Assembly (NCBI RefSeq): GCF_018342475.1
Contig: NZ_JAEMUD010000001.1
Location: forward strand, 310,001-374,000
DNA from: Parachlamydia sp. AcF125
GTDB taxonomy: Bacteria > Chlamydiota > Chlamydiia > Chlamydiales > Parachlamydiaceae
DNA length: 64,000 nt
Direction: 5' to 3'
Position numbers and translations under genes: made by a program. The notes below the pieces were generated by a model that saw only the letters and a program-made list of their open reading frames with translations, was not told the origin of the DNA and did no database searches. This document shows positions 26,370 to 36,319 of the stretch, one piece after another. Within the stretch, counting starts at the first letter, position 1, and each line of letters starts with the position of its first letter.

Positions 26370-29300
26370 ATGCAGCCTTTAAACCCTTCTGCTTTACAAA
26401 GCTCTTTTTCTGAATATCGTCCATTTTCTGACAAGGAAGTAAAAATCCAAGTTTTAACTTCCGATAAGCAAGAATTAAGCATTCCTCTTGAACTTCTTAA
26501 AAGGATAGGAACGCTTAATGAAGCCAGCTACGATATTTCTACAGGATCCTATGTAGATAAAATAACTATTCCCTTTGATGCCGAGACTATTCTATTTATA
26601 TGTACGTACTTTGAGCAAAAAATGAAATTAGCAGAGGATAAAGAATCCGAAAAACTATTATTCAAATCCTACGACGTATTTAACACCCTCTCTTTTGAAC
26701 TTTTACTCAAGCTCTACAAATTTGCTTGTTTTTTCTGTTTGGATGATTTGCAAATGCATTTACGAAAATATTTTAAACTTATCCCTATTCCAGGGGAGGT
26801 CATGAACGAAGAGCTAAAAAAAGTAGAAGGCTATTTAGATTTAAACATACAAAAATTCATTTGCTTTAAAATGATCTGCACGTCTTGTGAAACAGGGAAT
26901 TTTGAAGAAGCTAAAAAACACTTACATTTATTTATTTACACTTTAAACGACCCTAAAGAACTGAATATAACCGAAATATTCGATTGGTTCATTTATGGGG
27001 AAAAAAGCAATAGAGAAATTATTCCTTTAGTATACGAAGTTTTGCTCGACGCAGAAAAAGAAAGCCCCAATTTTTTTAAAGTTATTTCTTCTTTACAAAC
27101 GATCATACCTGAAATTTATGACCCGCCCCCTGGAGAAGGAAGAGAAAGGGAAGGTTTTGCAAATGAAATAAATGCAGCTGCTTTTTATGCCCTTTTAGAC
27201 GTCGCAAAATATATCACCACAGTTCAACAAGCTAAATGTCTGTTTGAAGTGATCAAAACAACTGTCAATCTGCAAAAACTTCATCGAAATACTCAATTCT
27301 ATGCAGATATAATCTTGGATTTACCCCCAGACGATCCGAATACAACTCCGCAGAATTTAAATTTTATGCTTCAGGAAAGCGTCGTCGCTACCCTCGCTTT
27401 TCAAGAAGTTGTCAAAAATATCTCCCCCACTCAATTAATCGAGCTGGTAAAACTCTTTTATGAGTGTATCCATGACATCGAAAATCATCACCATTTATCT
27501 CAATATTCACTCATCCCAACCCCTCCTGGCATTTTCTCTCTCACAGCTCAATCCCTTGATGCAACTTCATATATTATTCACACCATCTTTCTTTCTAATT
27601 TTTATCTCTCACCAAACTTATCAGAGTGTTTTGCTGCATTTAAAAAACTTATTCTTTTACGAGTTAAATTGTCAGAGTGGCTATCCGAAAAAGGAGGGAA
27701 TCCCGATCTTTTGTTCGATAAAAAGTCTTCTTCAATTTTTGAAGCTTTCTTTCTTTTTAGATTAAAAACAACCAGAGGGTATGAGAAAACCCTTTCTCAA
27801 GAACATCAAAAATTTCGGGAAGGTTTTCTTCAATTTGTTGAGCCTGATACCTCCAGTTATCTCTTTTCTTTTGCTGGCAGATTAAAACTTTTTTACGAAA
27901 GCTCTTGCCCTGATTTTGTTCAATCCATCCAAGAGAAATTTAAAGAGAAATCTCCTCCTTCCCCTACCGGTTTAGAGGGGAGTTCTGCTAGTAGTCGGGA
28001 TGTCGCGCTTAATAAAAAAATTATAGGGCTTTTGCAGCAGAATAAGGCGGTTTCGGCTGTATGCATTCTTCAAAATGAAGAAGAAAATATGGCAGCAGAG
28101 GACAAAAAATTATTTCGAAAAGCTTTAATAAAATCAATATTGCAAATCAAGCCGCAAGGACTTAGTTTAGCCTTAAAACTAGCAAGAGCATTCGAAATCC
28201 ACGCATACCCGCTTTTTCTCAAAACGATTTTTAAGCATATAAATGTCACAGATTCCATCCAATCGATTTCTGATTTACTCGAACATCTTCAAGGATTACA
28301 GGAGCCTGCATCTATCAAAAAATTTTACGAGGGTCTGATTGATGTTGCTGATCGTCAAAGTTTTGATTTCAAGCTTAAGGCTGGATATGCTTTTTTTCAG
28401 CCCTTTGCTGAATCCCATGATTTGGAATGCTTTCCTTTCAACCTTCCTGATTTTCTAGAAGATCTGATTGTAGCTCCTCCTCCTGACGAAAGCCTTCAAG
28501 TAACCTTGCAATTTGTTGAATCTTTTTCCAAAATTTTGGATATTAAAACGCATAATAAAACACAACAGCACATTAAAAATAGTTTTAAACCTTCTATATT
28601 TGCTGCTAAGTTGCTTTTTGGAAAAGGGGATGAGGTCATTGATTTTATTGAAACATCTGCAGCCTTTTCCTCTACAGTCGCCCCTTTGAACCAAGCCATT
28701 GCCCTATTGGAGCAAATGCCCACCGTTCAAATCCCCAAAAAATCTTTCCAAGCATTAAATAAATTTACTGTTAAAAACCTTAAAAAGTGGTCTCAATACC
28801 GTCGAGAACTTGAAACCCATCCAAAAAAAGCGGAAAAAATTGCTGGTTTTACTCTTAATTCTGCTGCTTTTTTTACCTTTATGCTCAAAGAAAACTTAAA
28901 AAGATTCAGGCAATCCGTCTCAAACAAAGCTTTATATCTAGAAAGGGCAGAAAGTTTAGCTATATATGGAACTTCCATACCGATAGCAAGCAAGCTAGAG
29001 GCAGTAGCAGAAAACTATTTAGCAAAAACTCGGGAAGATATTCATAAAATTATTTTAAATTTTTATGAAGAGATTAAATTTTCAGAATTTCCAAAAAATG
29101 AGGCCCTTCAATTAAGCACATTTTTAGGCGAGCGGGCTGCTCACATCATTTTCAGTGATTTATGTTTTATAATTGCCTCTGAAATGCTTGAGGATTGTAT
29201 TATTCACTTTCACGTTGCCTTGGAAAAAAATTCCCATCGGGCCTCTTTTTTAAAATTTATAGCGCAAAATTCCCTGTCTTTTGGATTTGTCACAAAGCTT

Positions 29301-29459
29301 ATGCATAAATTATCCGCTATTCCTTTTGCTCCTCCCCCAGTTTCAGAAGAAAGGGAGGGCTATCCAGGAGCTGCTACAGCCCAACTTTCACAAGAGGCCT
29401 CAGAAGAAAATGAACCGGCCTTAAAAAGACGGAGAAAAGGAAAAGAAAGGGTTTTATAG
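26370..29459 (+). CDS. Large protein with N-terminal BTB/Skp1-like domain
   Basis: 1029 residues. The N-terminus (about 20-150) resembles the POZ fold of Skp1/elongin C and BTB proteins: VKIQVLTSDKQELSIPLELL, a GTLNEAS turn, ITIPFDAETILFICTYFEQK and the helix pair LLLKLYKFACFFCLDDL. In eukaryotes this fold links substrates to cullin ubiquitin ligases. The long remainder (about 160-1000) is helical without recognised repeats. The C-terminus ends with a basic run (ALKRRRKGKER) that looks like a nuclear localisation signal. A clear AAGGA precedes the ATG by 8 bases. Together these suggest a protein made to act inside a eukaryotic host, but neither secretion nor cullin binding is shown by sequence. 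Confidence 0.7.
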   Translation: MQPLNPSALQSSFSEYRPFSDKEVKIQVLTSDKQELSIPLELLKRIGTLNEASYDISTGSYVDKITIPFDAETILFICTYFEQKMKLAEDKESEKLLFKSYDVFNTLSFELLLKLYKFACFFCLDDLQMHLRKYFKLIPIPGEVMNEELKKVEGYLDLNIQKFICFKMICTSCETGNFEEAKKHLHLFIYTLNDPKELNITEIFDWFIYGEKSNREIIPLVYEVLLDAEKESPNFFKVISSLQTIIPEIYDPPPGEGREREGFANEINAAAFYALLDVAKYITTVQQAKCLFEVIKTTVNLQKLHRNTQFYADIILDLPPDDPNTTPQNLNFMLQESVVATLAFQEVVKNISPTQLIELVKLFYECIHDIENHHHLSQYSLIPTPPGIFSLTAQSLDATSYIIHTIFLSNFYLSPNLSECFAAFKKLILLRVKLSEWLSEKGGNPDLLFDKKSSSIFEAFFLFRLKTTRGYEKTLSQEHQKFREGFLQFVEPDTSSYLFSFAGRLKLFYESSCPDFVQSIQEKFKEKSPPSPTGLEGSSASSRDVALNKKIIGLLQQNKAVSAVCILQNEEENMAAEDKKLFRKALIKSILQIKPQGLSLALKLARAFEIHAYPLFLKTIFKHINVTDSIQSISDLLEHLQGLQEPASIKKFYEGLIDVADRQSFDFKLKAGYAFFQPFAESHDLECFPFNLPDFLEDLIVAPPPDESLQVTLQFVESFSKILDIKTHNKTQQHIKNSFKPSIFAAKLLFGKGDEVIDFIETSAAFSSTVAPLNQAIALLEQMPTVQIPKKSFQALNKFTVKNLKKWSQYRRELETHPKKAEKIAGFTLNSAAFFTFMLKENLKRFRQSVSNKALYLERAESLAIYGTSIPIASKLEAVAENYLAKTREDIHKIILNFYEEIKFSEFPKNEALQLSTFLGERAAHIIFSDLCFIIASEMLEDCIIHFHVALEKNSHRASFLKFIAQNSLSFGFVTKLMHKLSAIPFAPPPVSEEREGYPGAATAQLSQEASEENEPALKRRRKGKERVL

Positions 29460-29538
29460 AGGGGTAAAGGGAGCAAGATTTTTGCACCCTACATTAGCTT
29501 TTTTAAAGCCCTCAATTCAACAAACAGGCAAGGGTTAC

Positions 29539-30009
29539 TTAGGGATCGATACTTTGGATTCTTTTCCAACCGAAAAAAAGCATCGGAAGTGAAATCAGCA
29601 CATACATAAACCAATAAGCCCCATTCCATTGCAAAGTAAAAAGGCTGTCAGAGGCAAATAGAAATAGAATCATCCCAAACAGAAAAAAAACAGAACCTCC
29701 TAAGAGTAGCCCCATCGGAATAGCGACTGTTTTGAGGGGTTCATAAATTAATTCAGGAACCTTTTGAAGGATGATAGATGGCTCCTTTTGCTCTTCGCTT
29801 TGCTCTTCGAAAATCTCTTCGTAAGGAGATTTGGGAACCGTAGCGTCTTCTCCAGGCTTATAAAGAGGGGCTGGAATTTCATCTTCTGTGGTCAAACCGG
29901 GCAATCCCATGGGTGAGAGATAAACTCCGCAGTAAGAACAGTTTTCTTCAGAAAAAGGAACCCTTGCTTCACAGTTCCAACAGAGTCGTTTTTTGTCTGT
30001 TGCATTCAT
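29539..30009 (-). CDS. Zinc-ribbon membrane protein
   Basis: 156 residues: an N-terminal zinc ribbon with CWNCEARVPFSEENCSYCG (two C-x2-C knuckles, about residues 10-27), an acidic linker, and two membrane helices at about 98-118 and 129-148. Such small proteins are common and poorly understood; the ribbon may bind metal or a protein partner on the cytoplasmic side. The gene is convergent with the BTB-like gene and divergent from the lipoprotein candidate. Confidence 0.75.
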   Translation of the reverse strand: MNATDKKRLCWNCEARVPFSEENCSYCGVYLSPMGLPGLTTEDEIPAPLYKPGEDATVPKSPYEEIFEEQSEEQKEPSIILQKVPELIYEPLKTVAIPMGLLLGGSVFFLFGMILFLFASDSLFTLQWNGAYWFMYVLISLPMLFFGWKRIQSIDP

Positions 30010-30102
30010 ATTTTCTTCTTAGATATAGTGAAGTAATCATTTAAAAAGCTTTGGCTATCAAAGCTTCCGCAAATTTTTATACAGGAAAATTAGCTGCACC
30101 TT

Positions 30103-30789
30103 ATGACTATGACGCGGTTCTGGTTCATTTTATTTTTGCTATTTGAAGGATGTGCTCCTTATAAAATCCCAACGAGCAGTTTTCTAGCTTCTCCCTGCGT
30201 TTGTCCTACTATAAATACCACATCCTCCCTTCAAGATGCAACCCCTTCTCCGCAGAAACAAGCTGCTTTATCCCATTGGCTTTATCGCTATATCCCTCGC
30301 CACCGCAGTCAAATTAAAGCCTATGATATAGGGCATTGGATCACCTGGACATTATTGGGCAACGATGACGATGGAATTTTCGGAGAAGAAAAAACAGCTG
30401 ATTATCACCCTGAACAACCTATTTCAGTAACAAAAGCCATTTCCTGGGGGCTTAGGAACCCCCTGCATAATTTTTGCTTTTATGTGATAGGCTCTGCGCA
30501 GCGCAAAAATAGTGAGTGGACGCTTTTAAAATTGACGAAAAAAGGAATGTCGATAGGAAATTATTCAGAAGAAGCCGCAACAGTATTTGCGGATGAAGGA
30601 ACGAGCTTTTTTGCAGGACTTCATGGAGGGAAACCCTTTCTTTCTTTGCGATTATGCTACTTTTCTAACTATCACAGTGATTTCTATATCGGATGGCGCT
30701 GCCGCGGCAACTTTGGTTTAAAATTGAACCTCTTAACAAAGCGCCCCACCCAAAACCCAGAAGATTTCAGGGAAGAAAATGAACTGTAA
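30103..30789 (+). CDS. Hypothetical lipoprotein or exported protein
   Basis: 228 residues. The N-terminus MTMTRFWFILFLLFEGC is signal-like, with a possible lipobox LFEGC whose -2 residue (Glu) is atypical, so lipidation is uncertain. The body contains GNDDDGIFG, WGLRNPLHNFCFYVIG and FYIGWRCRGNFG segments; this pattern recalls hypothetical proteins of phage and chlamydiae, and in Chlamydia an uncharacterised gene also precedes lpdA. Function unknown. lpdA follows 106 bases downstream on the same strand. Confidence 0.65.
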   Translation: MTMTRFWFILFLLFEGCAPYKIPTSSFLASPCVCPTINTTSSLQDATPSPQKQAALSHWLYRYIPRHRSQIKAYDIGHWITWTLLGNDDDGIFGEEKTADYHPEQPISVTKAISWGLRNPLHNFCFYVIGSAQRKNSEWTLLKLTKKGMSIGNYSEEAATVFADEGTSFFAGLHGGKPFLSLRLCYFSNYHSDFYIGWRCRGNFGLKLNLLTKRPTQNPEDFREENEL

Positions 30790-30895
30790 ACCCTTTATTA
30801 AGAATTCATTTTAGTGTATCTTCTCATAAAGAAATGTCCTCGTTTTAAATGAGCGAGTTATTAATATTTTGAATATTCTGCAAGCCGAGGGGAGT

Positions 30896-32323
30896 ATGTT
30901 TGATACTCAAAAAAAATTTGACGTAGCAGTTATTGGAGGAGGCCCTGGAGGCTACCCGGCTGCAATAAAAGCTGTCCAAAATGGGATGAAGGTAGCCTTG
31001 ATTGAGGCCCGTCAACTTGGAGGGACTTGCTTAAATAGAGGTTGCATACCTTCTAAAGCTTTGATTGCCAATGCAGAAATATTGCGCAAAATTAAAGAAG
31101 CAGAGAAATTTGGAATTTCAGTAGGCTCCATTTCTTTTGACTATGCAAAAATGGTTCAAAGGAAAGACGCGGTAGTAGAAAAAGTCCGCAACAATCTGGA
31201 AGAATTGATTACCTCCAATAAAATTACCCTTTTGCGAGGGTATGGAAAATTCACCTCCGAAAGAACCATCAAGATTACAGGGCAAGACAATCTAGAAATT
31301 TACGCAGATAAAACCATTATCGCCACAGGTTCAGAACCCCGCTCAATTCCCGCTTTCCCCTTCGATTACAAACGAGTGCATGATTCCACCTCTTTATTGG
31401 AATTAACCACCTTGCCAAAAAAAATTGCGATCATTGGAGGGGGAACGATTGGATGCGAATTTGCCTCTTTATACGCTGCGCTTGGGGTGGAGGTGATTTT
31501 GGTCGAAATGATGCCTCGCATTCTTCCCATGGAAAATGAAACGGTTTCTAGCTTTTTGTCAAAAGCCTTTCAGAAGCAAGGCATTACGATTGAAGCAAAT
31601 GCCAAAGTTCAATCGATTGACTATACTGAAGCTGGCCTTAATGTTAGCCTTGCAGGCAACAAAACGATTGCGGCAGACATTGCCCTTGTGGCGGTAGGCC
31701 GCCAGTTGAATACATCTGCAATAGGCCTAGAAAAAACTGGCGTCTATGTGCAAGAGAATGGTTTAATCAAAGTCGATGAACACATGGAAACAAACATTGC
31801 GGGCATTTACGCTGTAGGTGATATTGCTTCCAAATGGTGGTTAGCCCATGTGGCCTCTCACCAAGGACTAGTTGCGGGGAATAACGCCTCTGGAGTCAAG
31901 GCGACTATGCATTACAATGCTATTCCTTCGGTCATTTTTACCCAGCCTGAAATCGGAATGGTGGGCTTGTCCTTAGAAGAAGCCCTAGAAGCTGGTTATG
32001 CTGCGACATTGTCCGCCTTTCCCTTTGGAGCCCTTGGCAAAGCGCAAGCAGCCATCCAAACGGAAGGGTTTGCCCAACTGGTGACAGATAAAAAAACAGG
32101 GCAAATTTTGGGCGCCCAAGTGGTCGGCCACGAGGCCTCCACGTTAGTTGCTGAAATGGGTGTGGCTATCGCAAATGAATTGACGATTGAATCTGTTGCT
32201 GACACCATTCATGCACACCCCACCGTTGCAGAAGCTTGGCTAGAAGCCGCCTTACTAGCGAATGAAACCCCGTTGCATTTGCCTCCTAAGAAAAAAGCAG
32301 GACTTCTTCATGACGCCAGATAA
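30896..32323 (+). CDS. lpdA: Dihydrolipoyl dehydrogenase
   Basis: The E3 flavoprotein reoxidises dihydrolipoamide in pyruvate and 2-oxoglutarate dehydrogenase complexes with NAD+. I place the start at the ATG at 30896, with GAGGGG just upstream; a TTG nine codons earlier has no such site. FAD binding GGGPGG (14-19), redox-active disulfide Cys45/Cys50 (GGTCLNRGC), NAD-binding GGGTIGCEFAS, second FAD site YAVGDIA and the C-terminal active-site HAHPTVAE are all present. The length of 475 residues is normal. lipA begins inside its last codons. Confidence 0.97.
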   Translation: MFDTQKKFDVAVIGGGPGGYPAAIKAVQNGMKVALIEARQLGGTCLNRGCIPSKALIANAEILRKIKEAEKFGISVGSISFDYAKMVQRKDAVVEKVRNNLEELITSNKITLLRGYGKFTSERTIKITGQDNLEIYADKTIIATGSEPRSIPAFPFDYKRVHDSTSLLELTTLPKKIAIIGGGTIGCEFASLYAALGVEVILVEMMPRILPMENETVSSFLSKAFQKQGITIEANAKVQSIDYTEAGLNVSLAGNKTIAADIALVAVGRQLNTSAIGLEKTGVYVQENGLIKVDEHMETNIAGIYAVGDIASKWWLAHVASHQGLVAGNNASGVKATMHYNAIPSVIFTQPEIGMVGLSLEEALEAGYAATLSAFPFGALGKAQAAIQTEGFAQLVTDKKTGQILGAQVVGHEASTLVAEMGVAIANELTIESVADTIHAHPTVAEAWLEAALLANETPLHLPPKKKAGLLHDAR

Positions 32324-33296
32324 ATTTGAACTCTTTTCTCAGCCTAAGTCCTCCAAGTTAAATGTTTTGCCTGCCAATCCTGAAATTCCAGACCCTTCGC
32401 GTGTGGTTGGCCTTGGCCGCTTTCCCTCTTGGCTGCACCGTCAACTTCCTAAAGGAGCTGAATTACGCCAAACGGGGAAAATTGTTTCTGAAAATCGGCT
32501 GCATACCGTTTGTGAAGAAGCTAAGTGCCCCAATCTTCTCGAGTGCTGGTCAAAAAAAACAGCGACTTTTCTTATCTTAGGAAAAGAATGCACACGCAAC
32601 TGTGGCTTTTGCAGCATCGATTTTTCAAAAACTCCCCAAGCAATCGATTTAAATGAGCCTCAGCGGGTTGCCGACTCTGTTAAACAATTGGGCCTTAAAC
32701 ATGTGGTCATCACCATGGTTGCGAGGGACGACTTGCCTGATGGGGGGGCAGCCCACTTAGCGGCTGTGGTGAAAGAAGTGCGACAGCAAAATCCCATGTC
32801 TACTATCGAAGTGCTGACCTCTGATTTTTCTGGAAACCCCTACGCTTGGGACCTCATACTCGCTGCGAAACCAGATATTTTTAATCATAACATTGAAACT
32901 GTTCGAGAATTAACCCCACGTGTAAGGCATCAAGCCACTTACGATCGAACACTTTCATTTTTAAGCTATGTGAAAAAGCATTTAACCAACTCTCACACCC
33001 TAATTAAATCCGGTTTAATGGTGGGGCTTGGAGAAACTCAAGAACAAGTGCAAGCGACTATTCAAGACTTGCAACAGGCAGGATGTGCCATTATTACCAT
33101 CGGACAGTATCTTCAGCCCCATCCTCAAAAACTGCGAGTCAAAGCTTTTGTAACTCCTGACCAATTTAAACAATACGAACAATTTGGCCTTTCGATCGGG
33201 ATCCCCTACATGTATTGTGGCCCTTTCGTCCGTTCAAGCTATAATGCCAATGTTGTTCTTCAAAAAGCCCAAGAATCCATTCACATTCATAGTTAA
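32310..33296 (+). CDS. lipA: Lipoyl synthase (radical SAM)
   Basis: Inserts sulfur into octanoyl groups on E2/GcvH domains to make lipoyl, the cofactor that LpdA recycles. The chosen ATG at 32310 overlaps lpdA by 14 bases and has AGGA seven bases upstream; an ATG 16 codons earlier lacks this. Auxiliary-cluster Cys68, Cys73, Cys79 (CEEAKCPNLLEC), radical-SAM Cys94, Cys98, Cys101 (CTRNCGFC) and the C-terminal RSSYNA serine motif are all present. Length 328 residues. Confidence 0.97.
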   Translation: MTPDKFELFSQPKSSKLNVLPANPEIPDPSRVVGLGRFPSWLHRQLPKGAELRQTGKIVSENRLHTVCEEAKCPNLLECWSKKTATFLILGKECTRNCGFCSIDFSKTPQAIDLNEPQRVADSVKQLGLKHVVITMVARDDLPDGGAAHLAAVVKEVRQQNPMSTIEVLTSDFSGNPYAWDLILAAKPDIFNHNIETVRELTPRVRHQATYDRTLSFLSYVKKHLTNSHTLIKSGLMVGLGETQEQVQATIQDLQQAGCAIITIGQYLQPHPQKLRVKAFVTPDQFKQYEQFGLSIGIPYMYCGPFVRSSYNANVVLQKAQESIHIHS

Positions 33297-33300
33297 AGGT

Positions 33301-34224
33301 ATGACATATCATTCACAAAACGATTTATTCGACGAAGGGCACTCTTTAACAAATGCCATTGACCATTTAATTTTGATGCATCGAGAGTGCCACTTTGGCG
33401 GCCACTTCCCGACGATGATCGATTATTATGAAAAAGAGGGAAAAGGAATCTCCCCAGATTTTTCTTTAGAAGACATCCACCGTTTAGCCACTCTTGAGGC
33501 TCAGATGCAACAAAATTTGGCTGCCCTTTTATTGACAGGCCCTGAAATGGAGAAAGTGGCACAATCCAGAGAGCTTTACAAAAAGCTACGTTCTTTGTAC
33601 GGGGCTGACTCCCCTGTCAACAAAATCCCACGCTTAATTGCCGATTTAATTCTGTCTGAAAGAGAATCAGAAGAGCAAGATATCCAAGCAGTCGTGGAGG
33701 AAAAGCAAGCGATCGTTCCTTATCTCATCGACTTGCTACGCGCGGAAAATTTTCACGATCCTCTGTTTCCAGGATACGGGCTTGCCCCTGCCTTAGCTAC
33801 CAAGTGCTTAGGATTAATTGGCGACAAACGTGCCATTATCTCTTTATTTGAATCGATTGGAGAAATGGATGTTTTTGATGAGGAAATGACCCTAAAAGCT
33901 TTAAAAAGTATTGGCGAGCCCGCCAAAGAATTTTTAATGCGCGTGCTTAAAGGGCGTCCTTTAACTCATGATACGGAGCGTGCAGCGATTGCGCTTGTCT
34001 CTTTTAAAGACGACGAAGAAGTTGTACAAACCTGCTTAAGCATGTTACAGGAGAAAGGAATTCTCTCCAATCTATCCTTAGCCCCCTATCTTATTTTAGC
34101 CTGTGAAGGTCTTAAAGATCCTGCTCAACAAAAGGGATTTAAAGAGCTTTTAAGCAACCCCTCCCTCCCAAAAGAGCTAGCCCTAGATATACGCACTGTT
34201 ATCCAGAGCTGGGAAACCCCCTAA
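33301..34224 (+). CDS. Helical-repeat (HEAT-like) protein
   Basis: 307 residues from the ATG at 33301, four bases after the lipA stop. An upstream in-frame extension to 33184 would overlap lipA heavily and is not used. The C-terminal two thirds carry HEAT-like helix pairs (AIVPYLIDLLR, LATKCLGLIGDKRAIISLFESIG, EMTLKALKSIGEPAKEFLMR, RAAIALVSFKDDEEVVQTCLSMLQ). It may serve as a scaffold, but no partner is evident. Its position between lipA and argS on one strand suggests co-transcription. Confidence 0.75.
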   Translation: MTYHSQNDLFDEGHSLTNAIDHLILMHRECHFGGHFPTMIDYYEKEGKGISPDFSLEDIHRLATLEAQMQQNLAALLLTGPEMEKVAQSRELYKKLRSLYGADSPVNKIPRLIADLILSERESEEQDIQAVVEEKQAIVPYLIDLLRAENFHDPLFPGYGLAPALATKCLGLIGDKRAIISLFESIGEMDVFDEEMTLKALKSIGEPAKEFLMRVLKGRPLTHDTERAAIALVSFKDDEEVVQTCLSMLQEKGILSNLSLAPYLILACEGLKDPAQQKGFKELLSNPSLPKELALDIRTVIQSWETP

Positions 34225-34253
34225 AACATTCATAACACAATAGCCTGAGCCGT

Positions 34254-36014
34254 ATGCCAACCTTATTACACCTTTTAACCGAAAAATTTGAAACCGCTAT
34301 CCTTTCTGCTTTTTCAGATTGGGATCCCCATGTTCCTCTTCCCTTAGAAATCTCCCAAAGCACGCAAGCGCAGTTTGGACATTATCAATGCAATTCGGCC
34401 ATGAAACTGGCCAAAATATTAGGAGCCAAACCCAGGGATATTGCCACACGCATTCTAGAGCATGTCGATCCCAACACCAGTGCGAGACGCCTAATTGAAA
34501 AAATGGAGATTGCAGGGCCAGGCTTTATCAATATCACCCTTGATCCTGCTTATTTATCGCAAAAATTACACCGCATTCTTTCTCATTCTCACCTAGATAT
34601 CCAGCTGCCTATACATAAACAGAAAGTTATTGTCGAATTTTCCTCTCCCAATACCGCTAAAGAGCTGCACGTCGGCCATCTCCGTTCTACCATCATTGGA
34701 GATTGCTTAGCCCGCTTGTTTGAATTTCTCGGGCATGATGTTTTACGCTTAAACCATATTGGAGATTGGGGAACGGCCTTCGGAATGCTGATTGCTTACA
34801 TGAAGCAAGAAACTCCCCATGTCTTAGATGGAACAGAAAAAACAGACCTGCAACATCTGGTTGAATGGTATAAAAAATCTAAAGAACGTTTTGACAACAA
34901 CGCTGAATTTAAAAAAAAGGCTCAACTTGAGGTGGTCGCCTTACAAGGGGGAGATCCAGCTGCTCTTAAAGCTTGGGAGATCATCTGCGATATTTCCCGA
35001 AAAGCTTATCAAGAAATTTACGACCTGCTCGATGTAAAAATTATTGAGCGAGGGGAATCTTTTTATAATCCGATGTTAGCTGATACTGTAGCTGATCTAG
35101 AGGCTAAAGGGCTCGTCACAATCTCCGACGGAGCCAAATGTATCTTCCTGGAAGGCTTTCAAAATCGTGAAGGAGCTGCCTTACCTTTAATGGTGCAAAA
35201 ATCTGATGGGGGCTATAATTACGACACGACAGATATGGCTGCGATACGCCAGCGAACCCTAGAAGAAAAAGCTGATAGAATTATCATTGTGACAGATGCG
35301 GGACAATCTCTCCATTTTCAAATGATCTTCCAAGCAGCGGAAAAAGCGCATTACTTAGACCGTTCTAAAACACGCGTCGACCACGTCCCTTTTGGTTTAG
35401 TTTTAGGACCCGATGGAAAAAAATTCCGCACCCGCTCAGGCGAAACGGAACGTTTAATCGATTTGCTGCTCGCCGCCGTTAAGCATGCAGATCAGTTGCT
35501 TTTAGAGCGCTCACCAGAGATGGCAAAGGAAGAAAGAGAAGCCCTGGCAAAAACGTTGGGAATCGCTGCCATTAAATATGCGGATCTGGCCTGCCACAGA
35601 ACGGGCGACTATACCTTTAGCTACGAGAGAATGCTACGCTTTGAAGGCAATACAGCGGCATTTTTAATGTATGCTTACGTACGGGTAGCCGGGATCAAGC
35701 GTAAAATCGATCCTTCCCTTAAAATTGAAGAGATCAAAGCTCCTATTGTCCTTGAGCATCCTTCTGAAATAGCCTTAGCTGTTCATCTTGCCCAATTTGA
35801 AGAAGCCCTCAATCAGGTCGCTTCGGACCTGCTACCGAACCGATTAACAGAATACCTCTACGGCTTAGCCGAGAAATTTAATGCCTTCTTTAGAGACTGC
35901 CGCGTAGAAGGCTCCCCTCAGCAAAATTCCCGTTTACAGATATGTGAAGCCGTTGCAAGGACCATGAAACAAGGGCTATCTATCTTAGGGGTTCAAACGG
36001 TTGAGCGGATGTAA
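34254..36014 (+). CDS. argS: Arginyl-tRNA synthetase
   Basis: Class I synthetase charging tRNA-Arg. The 586 residues include the N-terminal tRNA-recognition domain (about 1-110, with FGHYQCNSAMKLAK), the HIGH motif as HVGH (His139-His142, in KELHVGHLRS), NHIGDWGTAFG, a KMSKS-equivalent GKKFRTRSGE and the C-terminal DALR anticodon domain ending near QTVERM. A stem-loop with a T-run follows the stop by about 60 bases. Confidence 0.97.
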   Translation: MPTLLHLLTEKFETAILSAFSDWDPHVPLPLEISQSTQAQFGHYQCNSAMKLAKILGAKPRDIATRILEHVDPNTSARRLIEKMEIAGPGFINITLDPAYLSQKLHRILSHSHLDIQLPIHKQKVIVEFSSPNTAKELHVGHLRSTIIGDCLARLFEFLGHDVLRLNHIGDWGTAFGMLIAYMKQETPHVLDGTEKTDLQHLVEWYKKSKERFDNNAEFKKKAQLEVVALQGGDPAALKAWEIICDISRKAYQEIYDLLDVKIIERGESFYNPMLADTVADLEAKGLVTISDGAKCIFLEGFQNREGAALPLMVQKSDGGYNYDTTDMAAIRQRTLEEKADRIIIVTDAGQSLHFQMIFQAAEKAHYLDRSKTRVDHVPFGLVLGPDGKKFRTRSGETERLIDLLLAAVKHADQLLLERSPEMAKEEREALAKTLGIAAIKYADLACHRTGDYTFSYERMLRFEGNTAAFLMYAYVRVAGIKRKIDPSLKIEEIKAPIVLEHPSEIALAVHLAQFEEALNQVASDLLPNRLTEYLYGLAEKFNAFFRDCRVEGSPQQNSRLQICEAVARTMKQGLSILGVQTVERM

Positions 36015-36075
36015 GCCATCGAGGATACCAAGTACTCTTGGCGTATAAAATTAAAGCTATGGATCGAAAGAGGAG

Positions 36076-36100
36076 AAGCACCTTCTGGGTGCTTTTTTTA
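36076..36100 (+). terminator. Rho-independent terminator after argS
   Basis: AAGCACC (36076-36082) pairs with GGTGCTT (36088-36094) around a 5-base loop, and the 3' arm runs into a tract of seven T (36093-36099). This is the clearest intrinsic terminator in the window and closes the lpdA-lipA-33301-argS run. Confidence 0.85.
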
Positions 36101-36319
36101 TAGCTGTTTTTTTTATTTTCCATAAAGAACGCTAGGATATTTTGCACTATTCTCTAATGCAATTTTTTTCTTTATTACTTCTCAGCTTTAGCCTACCCAA
36201 CTTTTTTAATGACAGCCCGAGTTTAAGATAGGGTATTTCCAAGAGAAAAATCGCAAGAAAAGTCCCTGTTGCTTGGATCAGTGTCATTCTTATTTTTTAT
36301 CGTTAATTTCTAACTTTAA

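Noticed and set aside
33184-33300. Upstream extension of the HEAT-like gene into lipA
   Set aside because: It overlaps the conserved lipA C-terminus; the ATG at 33301 follows the lipA stop directly.
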